Below are positions 26,875-34,118 of a DNA stretch of 64,000 bases, piece after piece. Every line of letters starts with the position of its first letter. The stretch's first letter is position 1. The stretch covers positions 806,001 to 870,000 of the forward strand of contig CP021237.1 in assembly GCA_002151545.1 (NCBI GenBank), read 5' to 3'. Source of the DNA: Sphingobacteriaceae bacterium GW460-11-11-14-LB5. GTDB taxonomy: Bacteria; Bacteroidota; Bacteroidia; Sphingobacteriales; Sphingobacteriaceae. The notes under the pieces were generated by a model. The model was not told where the DNA came from. It did not search any database and saw only the letters and a program-made list of their open reading frames with translations. Position numbers and translations under genes: made by a program.

Positions 26875-27227
26875 TAGCGAACAACTTCAGTTTTTTGTAT
26901 TTCTATACCCTCAAAAAATTGGAGTACAGCTTCATAAATATCTTTAACCTTTTGGGTATTGTCTTTTTGGTAGTTTGATAAAAAGATATCAAAAGTTGCC
27001 AGTTTAAACTCCGGCCATGTATGGATAGACAGATGCGATTCTGTTAAACAGATTACAGCCGTAAAACCCCCATTTGGAAAATCGTGATAAACCTCGCCAA
27101 CTTTTTCCAGCGTATTTGACTTAATTAAGCTGTTAAATAGTGCTTTACAATCGTGAAAAGAAGAAAGTTGTTCAGTTTTTTCAGACGAGAACTCTGATAA
27201 AATATGTAAGCCAGGATTGTAGTTCAT
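26874..27227 (-). CDS. S-adenosylmethionine decarboxylase-like proenzyme (SpeH type)
   Basis: The 117-residue protein matches bacterial class 1b AdoMet decarboxylases. LTESHLSIHTWPE (residues 61-73) contains the self-cleavage site Glu63-Ser64, where Ser becomes the pyruvoyl group, and the processing His69. The later family motif, usually D-x-x-T-C-G with a catalytic Cys, reads DIFLSN here, so Cys is replaced by Ser84. The ATG at 27227 is chosen over a TTG at 27248 because that TTG lies in the promoter box. It would supply decarboxylated AdoMet to the operon's aminopropyltransferase, if active despite the substitution. Confidence 0.82.
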   Translation of the reverse strand: MNYNPGLHILSEFSSEKTEQLSSFHDCKALFNSLIKSNTLEKVGEVYHDFPNGGFTAVICLTESHLSIHTWPEFKLATFDIFLSNYQKDNTQKVKDIYEAVLQFFEGIEIQKTEVVR

Positions 27228-27245
27228 TGAGCGTTTGATATCTTC

Positions 27246-27253
27246 CAAAAATA
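27246..27253 (-). promoter_or_regulatory. -7 promoter box of the polyamine-type operon
   Basis: The minus strand reads TATTTTTG, an exact TAnnTTTG match about 18 bases before the ATG at 27227. It is the only candidate promoter seen for the seven-gene operon. Confidence 0.45.
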
Positions 27254-27292
27254 TAAATTATTTTAGATGTAAGAAGATTTTAAGAAGAGAAT

Positions 27293-27688
27293 TTAAAATG
27301 GGCTGTCTGCGGTAAAATAATCGTCGGTATCATCTTCCAATGGAATGTAGATTCTTTCCCATTCATTGCCATCAACAACTTCCCAGGTGTGCCCTTCTCC
27401 GGCCGTATCATTGGCAATGAGGATAATGCCCGGCTCGATGATAAAAGTATCGCCATTACTTACTGTAAACCGGAGTTTGCCCTTGAGGGTAATTACATAT
27501 TGACGCCTTGGTGCAGGGTGGGGGATTTTCTCTAAAGTTGATACATCGGTTTGAGCGAAAAAATAATTCGCATTAATATGCTGACGGATTGGGATTGTAC
27601 CCGTTTCAAAGGCACATTTGTCACCTTCAATATTAATTAAGCGGATGGCTTTTATGTAATTTTTGGTTTCGGCTTGATCTGTATTCAT
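27293..27688 (-). CDS. Cupin-like domain protein
   Basis: The 131-residue protein looks like a single small cupin barrel: RRQYVITLKGKLRFTVSNGDTFIIEPGIILIAND resembles the two cupin motifs, with HPAPRRQY at the entry and GHTW at the exit, though the usual metal-binding His pattern is only partly kept. Start at the ATG (27688), not the preceding TTG. It is a neighbour of ogt on the same strand with 20 bases between them. Substrate unknown. Confidence 0.72.
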   Translation of the reverse strand: MNTDQAETKNYIKAIRLINIEGDKCAFETGTIPIRQHINANYFFAQTDVSTLEKIPHPAPRRQYVITLKGKLRFTVSNGDTFIIEPGIILIANDTAGEGHTWEVVDGNEWERIYIPLEDDTDDYFTADSPF

Positions 27689-27708
27689 CTGCAAAAAAAA
27701 GTATGTTT

Positions 27709-28188
27709 TTAAAATTTTAATTCGGTTTGTCCTTTTTGGGCAATTTCACGTTCGTGTTGTAGCAGCCATTGTTTACGCCATAAACCACCTGCATAACCAA
27801 CCAGTTTACCATTACTGCCAATTACCCTATGGCATGGCACTATAATGGCGATATTGTTTTTTCCGTTTGCAGCAGCGATAGCCCGTATGGCTAGTGGATG
27901 GTGAGCAGAAAATTTGGCGTAGGAAGTGGTTTCGCCAAAAGGTATGGTTAATAAATGCTGCCAAACCTCCTGTTGAAATTCGGTTCCTTTTTGTTTCATC
28001 GGGAAATCGAAATCCTTTAAATCGCCCTTAAAATAATCCTTTAACTGATTGGCTACCTTTACCGTAAGTTCGTTTTCTGGTAATCCTGAGATGTCTTTCT
28101 CGGCAAAAGTAACTACATGCACAAATTCATCATCAGCTAAGATGGTTATTTTGCCAACCGGCGATGTTATAACTGATGCGTAGTTCAT
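27709..28188 (-). CDS. ogt: Methylated-DNA-protein-cysteine methyltransferase
   Basis: The 159-residue protein carries the active-site motif IIVPCHRVIG, in which the Cys accepts a methyl group from O6-methylguanine, followed by GKLVGYAGGLWRKQWLLQHE, the standard C-terminal part. Upstream FQQEVWQHLLTIPFGETTSYA is the helix-turn-helix region that binds the DNA minor groove. It has the normal Ogt/MGMT length and no AdaA-like regulatory domain. It repairs alkylation damage. It may share a transcript with the cupin gene downstream. Confidence 0.93.
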   Translation of the reverse strand: MNYASVITSPVGKITILADDEFVHVVTFAEKDISGLPENELTVKVANQLKDYFKGDLKDFDFPMKQKGTEFQQEVWQHLLTIPFGETTSYAKFSAHHPLAIRAIAAANGKNNIAIIVPCHRVIGSNGKLVGYAGGLWRKQWLLQHEREIAQKGQTELKF

Positions 28189-28362
28189 GTTTTTTTACCC
28201 CAGATTTTCACAAATAAACACAGATTTTTTAGTTAAAAGATAACTACTTAAAAAAACAGCTGTATCTAACACTTTTATCGGTTTTCTGTGTTTCTGTGGC
28301 TTATCTATAAACAAAATTACAACAATACAACAATTTAAGCGTGCAATATTTATCAATAAAAG

Positions 28363-28370
28363 TATCTTTG
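28363..28370 (+). promoter_or_regulatory. -7 promoter box of ccmBCD
   Basis: TATCTTTG is an exact TAnnTTTG match, five bases before the ccmB ATG at 28376, implying a near-leaderless transcript. Confidence 0.55.
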
Positions 28371-28375
28371 CGGTT

Positions 28376-29041
28376 ATGCAATTGGCCAAAGAGGTTAAAT
28401 ATTTAATTCACAAGGAAGTATTGTTAGAGTGGCGCTCCAAATATACCATTAACGGTGTATTGCTCTATGTGGTTTCGACCATTTTTACCTGTTACCTCTC
28501 TTTTGTTAGCCTGGGCGATAAACTAACATGGAATGCCTTATTTTGGATCATCATGCTTTTTGCCTCCATTAATGGCGTATCGAAGAGTTTTTTGCAGGAA
28601 ACTAAAGGCCAGCAGTTGTATAGTTATATCTTGGCAAGTCCTGCAGCGGTGTTAATCTCTAAAACAGTTTACAATACGCTTCTGATGTTGGTGCTCACCA
28701 CAATTGCCTTAGGTTTTTATACACTGGTTTTCGATTCTTTTACCCCACCCGATTTAGCAATGTATTACGTTGCCGTGGTGCTGGGCAGTATCAGTTTTTC
28801 TACAGTATTTACAATGGTTTCGGCCATAGCAAGTAAAGCTGGTAACGGTGGAATGTTGATGGCGATTTTAAGCTTCCCAATTATTATTCCGGTGCTGATT
28901 TTATTAATTAAACTGGCTAAAAATGCTGTTGATGGCTTGCCATGGGAGAATAGTTACGATGAAATAGCGATGTTACTCGTGGTGAATGTACTGATGGTGG
29001 CAACGTCTTTATTGTTATTTCCTTACCTTTGGAGGGATTAA
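28376..29041 (+). CDS. ccmB: Haem exporter membrane subunit CcmB
   Basis: The 221-residue protein has six hydrophobic helices and the CcmB beginning: VKYLIHKEVLLEWRSKYTINGVLLYVVSTIF, with the cytoplasmic E-W-R-S segment. CcmB partners CcmA (ATPase) and CcmC to load haem onto CcmE for cytochrome c maturation. No ccmA gene lies next to it or elsewhere in this window, so the ATPase must be encoded elsewhere. It is followed by ccmC after an 82-base gap containing a short GGAAGATGGAAAATGGATGATGG low-complexity run. Confidence 0.88.
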   Translation: MQLAKEVKYLIHKEVLLEWRSKYTINGVLLYVVSTIFTCYLSFVSLGDKLTWNALFWIIMLFASINGVSKSFLQETKGQQLYSYILASPAAVLISKTVYNTLLMLVLTTIALGFYTLVFDSFTPPDLAMYYVAVVLGSISFSTVFTMVSAIASKAGNGGMLMAILSFPIIIPVLILLIKLAKNAVDGLPWENSYDEIAMLLVVNVLMVATSLLLFPYLWRD

Positions 29042-29123
29042 AAATGGAAGATGGAAAATGGATGATGGAATGAAAAAGCAACGATTCCCTCAGCCATTCA
29101 AAACTCAATAATTAAATAAACGT

Positions 29124-29786
29124 ATGAATAAAACTTGGTGGAAAATTTTAGGTTCAGTTTTGGTGATTTATACTGCGATAGCGGGTTTGTTACTTGGTGT
29201 GCCACATCTGGCTATTTTGAACGAAACCATCCGTAATCTGTATTTCCATGTTCCGATGTGGTTTGCCATGATTGTCCTTTTTTCGATCTCTGTTTTTTAC
29301 AGCGTAAAATCGTTGAGTACCAAAAGTGAAATCGACGATATTAAAGCGGTAGAGAGTGTAAATGCCGGGATTGTTTTTGGTGTTTTAGGTTTAGTAACAG
29401 GTGCCATCTGGGCTAAATATACCTGGGGGCAGTTTTGGAGTTTCGATCCTAAACAAAATTTTGCCGCCATTTCCATTTTGCTCTACTTTGCTTACCTTAT
29501 TTTGCGTAATGCAATAGATGAGGAACAGAAAAGAGCTAAGATTTCGGCCATTTACAATATTTTTGCCTTCCCGATGATGGTGGTATTACTTTTTGTTTTA
29601 CCCCGGTTAAAAGACTCCCTACACCCGGGTAACGGTGGTAATCCTGGCTTTAACAGTTACGATTTAGATAGCCGCATGCGGATGGTATTTTATCCTGCAT
29701 GTTTGGGTTGGATATTAATTGGTTACTGGGTTTATACCATCCGTTTCAGAATACGTACTATAGAAAACAAACAACAACATAACTAA
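29124..29786 (+). CDS. ccmC: Cytochrome c maturation haem-handling protein CcmC
   Basis: The 220-residue protein has six membrane helices and the tryptophan-rich haem motif of the HemeHandling family: KYTWGQFWSFDPKQN at about residues 98-112, flanked by the conserved periplasmic His residues (FHVPMWF at about 42-48 and LHPGNGG near 170). CcmC binds haem and passes it to CcmE. The gene lies between ccmB and a CcmD-like gene, one base from the latter. Its identity as CcmC rather than CcsA is supported by length and neighbours. Confidence 0.9.
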   Translation: MNKTWWKILGSVLVIYTAIAGLLLGVPHLAILNETIRNLYFHVPMWFAMIVLFSISVFYSVKSLSTKSEIDDIKAVESVNAGIVFGVLGLVTGAIWAKYTWGQFWSFDPKQNFAAISILLYFAYLILRNAIDEEQKRAKISAIYNIFAFPMMVVLLFVLPRLKDSLHPGNGGNPGFNSYDLDSRMRMVFYPACLGWILIGYWVYTIRFRIRTIENKQQHN

Positions 29787-29787
29787 A

Positions 29788-30006
29788 ATGAAGAAGATAT
29801 TTTTCTCCCTGATATTAATGATGACAGCCCTGCAGTTATTTGCGCAGGATAATGGTGTAGAAATGGCTGATAGCCTTCGGAGCAATGGAAAGATATATGT
29901 TGTGGTAATCTGTATTGTGATTATCCTTGTCGGTTTGCTGGCCTATCTGTTCTCTATAGATAAGAGATTAAAGAAAATCGAAAAAGAAAACCAAACTGAT
30001 AAATAA
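29788..30006 (+). CDS. CcmD-like small membrane protein
   Basis: The 72-residue protein has a signal peptide-like start (MKKIFFSLILMMTALQLFAQ), one membrane helix (about residues 36-56: VVVICIVIILVGLLAYLF) and a basic coiled tail IDKRLKKIEKEN. In Gram-negative Ccm systems CcmD is a similarly small single-helix protein that helps release haem-loaded CcmE. Sequence similarity to CcmD is weak, so the assignment rests on size, topology and position after ccmC. Confidence 0.72.
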   Translation: MKKIFFSLILMMTALQLFAQDNGVEMADSLRSNGKIYVVVICIVIILVGLLAYLFSIDKRLKKIEKENQTDK

Positions 30007-30668
30007 TAGCGTAAACAAGAATTTTTGCTAAAATCCTAGTTGATTTTTAAAATGGATAAAAGTGCTATTTTAGAAGGATAAAAGATGCAATTATCGAAAT
30101 TTATCTTGTTTATCTCGTTGTAATAGAGGTTTTTGCCGATTCAGAAATCCCTAATTAAAAATACAAACCAGTACATAACCAAAATACCTACATCACAGTA
30201 TTGTTTTTTGGTAATTTATTGATCAAGTTTGGTTAGTTATAAATTAAATCAACGGGACGATTTAGATTAACTTTAAGAAGGTGATCAATACAATTGGTCA
30301 CTTTTTTTTATGCCTTATTTTTGGTGTAAAACCCGTAATGAACCCAATTTTAAACCCGTTGAATTTTTTCTTTCTTAATTGCGCTTGCAAAACCTGGTTT
30401 TAAATATTTTTTTTATACTTTTTTTTAAATCATAATACGCCATAAAAAGCCGGTTAAAACGCTGCTTTAATCAAAGTATTGTTTTGTTATATCTGCCTTT
30501 AAATATGTTTAAATATTGTTTTTGTACATTCCCCCAAAACGGTATAAAATGGCCTTAACAGCCAAAATAAGGTGGTGTTTGCTTTACACTAAGTCTTTTT
30601 TCATTTGGATATGTGCGGTTTTTTTAGGCAATTTTGCAGCGAAAACTTATTCATAAAAAAAATAAATA
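30007..30668. other. Long non-coding region upstream of gdhA
   Basis: These 660 bases hold no plausible ORF. An inverted repeat with a T run lies at 30281-30309. The 3' part is very AT-rich with several poly-T/poly-A tracts, consistent with a regulated promoter and perhaps an extended 5' leader for glutamate dehydrogenase. I see no recognisable riboswitch. Confidence 0.6.
30281..30309 (+). terminator. Hairpin with T run between ccmD and gdhA
   Basis: Arms GTGATCAAT and ATTGGTCAC (one wobble pair, 3-base loop) are followed by eight T residues, the form of an intrinsic terminator. Being 275 bases past ccmD, it may end the ccm transcript or act as an attenuator in a long gdhA leader. The symmetric core could also be an operator. 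Confidence 0.55.
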
Positions 30669-32090
30669 ATGGCTAATCTAGCAGACGAGAACAAGTTCTT
30701 TGCAGATGTTTGTAAGAACTTTGACAGTGCGGCTCAATTCACCAATCATCCAGAAGGTTTATTGAACCAGATTAAAACATGTAATAGTGTGTATCGTTTC
30801 CAGTTCCCAATCCGCCGCGGAAACGGTTTTGAAGTAATTGATGCCTGGCGTGTAGAACACTCTCACCACATGAGCCCTACCAAGGGTGGTATCCGTTACA
30901 GTGAAATGGTAAACGAAGATGAGGTTATGGCCCTTGCTGCCTTAATGACTTACAAGTGTGCCATTGTTAACGTTCCATTTGGTGGCGCAAAAGGTGGTAT
31001 TAAAATTAATACTAAACAGTACAGTGTTGCCGAGTTAGAAACCATCACCCGCCGTTATACTACAGAATTAATTAAGAAAAACTTTATTGGCCCCGGTATT
31101 GATGTTCCTGCTCCTGATTATGGATCGGGTGAACGCGAAATGAGCTGGATTGCTGATACTTATATGACCATGAATCCTGGTCAGTTAGATGCTCTAGGTT
31201 GTGTAACGGGTAAACCAATTGCTTTACATGGTATCCGTGGCCGTAAAGAAGCCACCGGACGTGGTGTTGCCTATGCCGTACGCGAATGTGTAGAAGTGGC
31301 AGAAGATATGGCTAAAATTGGTTTTAAAGCTGGTTTAGGCGATAAAAGGGTAATTGTTCAGGGTTTAGGTAATGTGGGTTACCACTCGGCTAAATTCTTA
31401 GCAGAATTTGGCGCTACCATTGTAGGTTTATGCGAATTTGAGGGTGCCATTTACAATCCTAACGGATTAAATGTTGATGAAGTTTTTGCACACCGTAAAA
31501 ACACAGGTTCAATTTTAGGTTTCCCGGGCGCTAAAGACTTTAAAAACTCGATGGAAGGTTTAGAGCAAGATTGCGATATCATTGTTCCTGCTGCTTTAGA
31601 AAACCAATTCACTGAGCTTAATATCCGTAATATCAAAGCGAAAATTATTGCTGAAGGTGCAAATGGTCCAACTACACCAGAAGCCGAAACCATATTTACC
31701 GAAATGGGTGGTATCATCATTCCTGATATGTATTGTAATGCAGGTGGTGTTACGGTTTCTTATTTCGAATGGTTGAAAAACCTTTCTCACGTGGCTTTTG
31801 GTCGTATGGAGAACCGTTATGCAGCCAATTCAAATGCCAATCTAATTAATACTTTAGAAAACTTAACGGGTAAAACGATCCTTCCTGAGCATCGTTTAAT
31901 GATTGTTAAAGGGGCGTCTGAAATGGAACTGGTAAACTCTGGTTTAGAAGATACCATGATTCATTCTTATCACGAAATCCGCGAAACATTAATGAACAAA
32001 CCAGCAACCCAAACATTAAGAACAGCTGCTTTTGTAAATTCAATTGATAAAATTGCAGTTTCTTACATGAACCTGGGCGTTTGGCCATAA
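30669..32090 (+). CDS. gdhA: Glutamate dehydrogenase (Glu/Leu/Phe/Val dehydrogenase family)
   Basis: The 473-residue protein has the active-site run VPFGGAKGGIKI with the catalytic Lys, PAPDYGSGEREMSW, and the nucleotide-binding GLGNVGYHSAKFLAEFGA in the second domain. Length fits hexameric glutamate dehydrogenases of about 450-475 residues. It interconverts glutamate and 2-oxoglutarate plus ammonia; cofactor preference cannot be read securely. It is single, with a strong terminator 50 bases after the stop and a long AT-rich region upstream. Confidence 0.93.
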   Translation: MANLADENKFFADVCKNFDSAAQFTNHPEGLLNQIKTCNSVYRFQFPIRRGNGFEVIDAWRVEHSHHMSPTKGGIRYSEMVNEDEVMALAALMTYKCAIVNVPFGGAKGGIKINTKQYSVAELETITRRYTTELIKKNFIGPGIDVPAPDYGSGEREMSWIADTYMTMNPGQLDALGCVTGKPIALHGIRGRKEATGRGVAYAVRECVEVAEDMAKIGFKAGLGDKRVIVQGLGNVGYHSAKFLAEFGATIVGLCEFEGAIYNPNGLNVDEVFAHRKNTGSILGFPGAKDFKNSMEGLEQDCDIIVPAALENQFTELNIRNIKAKIIAEGANGPTTPEAETIFTEMGGIIIPDMYCNAGGVTVSYFEWLKNLSHVAFGRMENRYAANSNANLINTLENLTGKTILPEHRLMIVKGASEMELVNSGLEDTMIHSYHEIRETLMNKPATQTLRTAAFVNSIDKIAVSYMNLGVWP

Positions 32091-32139
32091 TACTCTTAGC
32101 TAGTCATCCTGAGCTTGCCGAAGGATAATGATCTAAATC

Positions 32140-32176
32140 AAAGCCCTACAGGATTTAAAACTGCAGGGCTTTTTTG
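32140..32176 (+). terminator. Intrinsic terminator after gdhA
   Basis: Arms AAGCCCT-A-CAG and CTG-C-AGGGCTT (32141-32151 and 32161-32171) with a 9-base loop are followed by a run of T. This is a strong, classical rho-independent terminator. Confidence 0.85.
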
Positions 32177-32655
32177 TGCCCAAATCATTATTACCATTTA
32201 GGTTTGGTGGCTCCGCAGACCAAAGAGAATAAAATTGGCCATTGTCATCCTGGGCCTGTCGAAGGATAATATTGATATTATGAGGTTTCCGTAATTTTTT
32301 TTGGAAATGACGGGCCTGTGGTTCTTGGAAGGCGCCAGTCCTGCTTTACGCTTTATCCCGATGAAACCTGTGAAACAAGCAAGCACACCATAAAAAGCAA
32401 AAAAAACAGTGCTTTAAATCGGGATGTTCGCTCCAATCAGGTTTAGGAACAAGGGTTTGTGCACCTTGCAACCCGGCAAAAGAAATACTGCCGTGTCTCT
32501 TTAGCCCCCTGCCCGAAGCAGGCGGGCGGGTGAAGCGTTACCCTGTAGCAACGAGGCATGAGGAAGCGAAGCGTAAAAGCGCAAAACGGAATGAAACTTT
32601 TTGTTTTGTACTGGCCCTGTGCTTCGTAAATCTCCTTAAATCTGCGGGAAATACA
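32177..32655. other. GC-rich non-coding segment with repeat-like hairpins
   Basis: No ORF is credible here. A TCATCCTGGGCCTGTCGAAGGA repeat occurs at about 32244-32265. From about 32330 to 32600 the composition is distinctly richer in G+C than nearby coding DNA and includes CCCCCTGCCCGAAGCAGGCGG (about 32506-32526). On the minus strand it reads GATTGGAGCGAAC, GCTTTTTATGG and AAAGCAGGACTGGCG in that order. It lies 3' of both flanking genes. I think it may be a dispersed structured intergenic element of this group of bacteria, based on vague recall only. Confidence 0.5.
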
Positions 32656-34056
32656 CTACCTACTTGCCGGCGTACCAACTGAGAAGTTAAAATTTAACGA
32701 ACTATTGAAGCCATTTCTAAACGTTTTTAAAAGCTGGATCAAGGCGTTGGCATCTTCATTTAAAAATAAAAGTTCCGACTCCAGTTTGATTTTGTCTTTG
32801 CCTATACTTTTTGCTTTGATTTCCAACTGACTAAAAGTAGCCAGTTTATCTGCAATTAAGGGCATTGGTGTTTGTTTAATCAACTTTTTTAAATCTGCTT
32901 TAAAATAAAAGAAATCGTCGGATGATTCCCTTTTTTGATCGGGTTGAATGCTTGGCAGAGTACTCAATTGAACATGACCATTATTGCCTTTAAAGTAAAC
33001 CTGGTACAATGGAATCATAGCACTGCTGATCTTTCCGGTAGATTGATCCAATGCGCCCAGCGATTTGAGATAATTACCCACTGCTTTATCATCAGCGCTT
33101 AGATTGATAACAATTGAAGGAATCTTCCGGTCCTGGAGTATTTTTTTCTCCACCTGCTCAAAATCATCATTGTATTCGTAGCCTACAATGGTATCTATCT
33201 GCGTAATGGTATTTGTCCACTCAAAATCCACGTAATCTTTGTAAAACCTGAAAAAATTATATTTCGAAAGGAGGGAAGGGCTTACGGTCTGATTTTGCTG
33301 AGGTGACTGGGCTTTAAATTTGGCGTTTAGCCACATGCTTACCGTACTTTCCGGATTTAGCGCCCGGTGCTGCGGCTTCGCGGCTGGTTCGATCATCTTA
33401 TTGATAAATTCATTGCTGAAATTAATTTTTCCGTCAGTAAAATTAATTTTGCTAAAGTTTTCAATGTTTTGAAACGAAACATGATCGGAAAGATTTACCA
33501 GTTCTTTAAACTGGCTATCGCCAACTTTAATCATGTTTTTGCGGTTCAGTATTTCGGTCAGAACAGTTTTAACCTGTTCTTTTTGTGGTGTATAGGCTAA
33601 CGCGACAGTTGTTTTGTTAAATAAGATACAAAGGGTCGAATCTTTGGATTGAAAGAAATTACTATCTGTTTTAATCAATGGCAAAGCAGATTTCTTTTGG
33701 ATAAAACGGTTAAACGCTGCAGCATCTGCTATTTCAAAGCTCGAGAAAAAGGTAGTTTTTGCCTTTCCTTTTAAACCATACAGGTAAATGTTTGCCGGGA
33801 TTTTCAATCCAGTGTTTAAATCATCTACCTTTTCCTTAATCCCTTTTTTATCTGCTCCAGCATATTGATTTGGATGTTTGATATAACTCAGCGCAATGGT
33901 TTTGTACAGTTCGTCAACATTTATTTTGAGTAAGGCATTCGTCGAAACAGGGATAGATACATTATTGGCCTGGATTTGTCTGTACTTGAAAAAGCCGAAA
34001 TAACAAATAAGCAGCAATATTACTATCGCTGCTGTTATTTTTAAAAATTTCTTCAT
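32656..34056 (-). CDS. Membrane-anchored extracytoplasmic protein, unknown
   Basis: The 466-residue protein begins with an uncleaved-looking signal anchor (KKFLKITAAIVILLLICYFGFFKY) and is otherwise soluble. It shares a general plan with the next upstream gene product (DUF4836 type): VSIPVSTNALLKINVDELYK near the start and repeated FF.S/F...D segments, so the two may be distant relatives. No motif for an enzyme is apparent. It is the last of three genes in one direction (36874 to 32656), all exported or anchored. Confidence 0.65.
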   Translation of the reverse strand: MKKFLKITAAIVILLLICYFGFFKYRQIQANNVSIPVSTNALLKINVDELYKTIALSYIKHPNQYAGADKKGIKEKVDDLNTGLKIPANIYLYGLKGKAKTTFFSSFEIADAAAFNRFIQKKSALPLIKTDSNFFQSKDSTLCILFNKTTVALAYTPQKEQVKTVLTEILNRKNMIKVGDSQFKELVNLSDHVSFQNIENFSKINFTDGKINFSNEFINKMIEPAAKPQHRALNPESTVSMWLNAKFKAQSPQQNQTVSPSLLSKYNFFRFYKDYVDFEWTNTITQIDTIVGYEYNDDFEQVEKKILQDRKIPSIVINLSADDKAVGNYLKSLGALDQSTGKISSAMIPLYQVYFKGNNGHVQLSTLPSIQPDQKRESSDDFFYFKADLKKLIKQTPMPLIADKLATFSQLEIKAKSIGKDKIKLESELLFLNEDANALIQLLKTFRNGFNSSLNFNFSVGTPASR

Positions 34057-34118
34057 AGAAAAGGTTAACTGTTTAAGTGGGTTAACTGTATACGGCCAAC
34101 TGATAATTGCCAGCTAAA

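Noticed and set aside
28195..28389. 64-residue frame opposite the ccmB promoter
   Set aside because: It overlaps the ccmB start and promoter box on the other strand and has no protein-like features.
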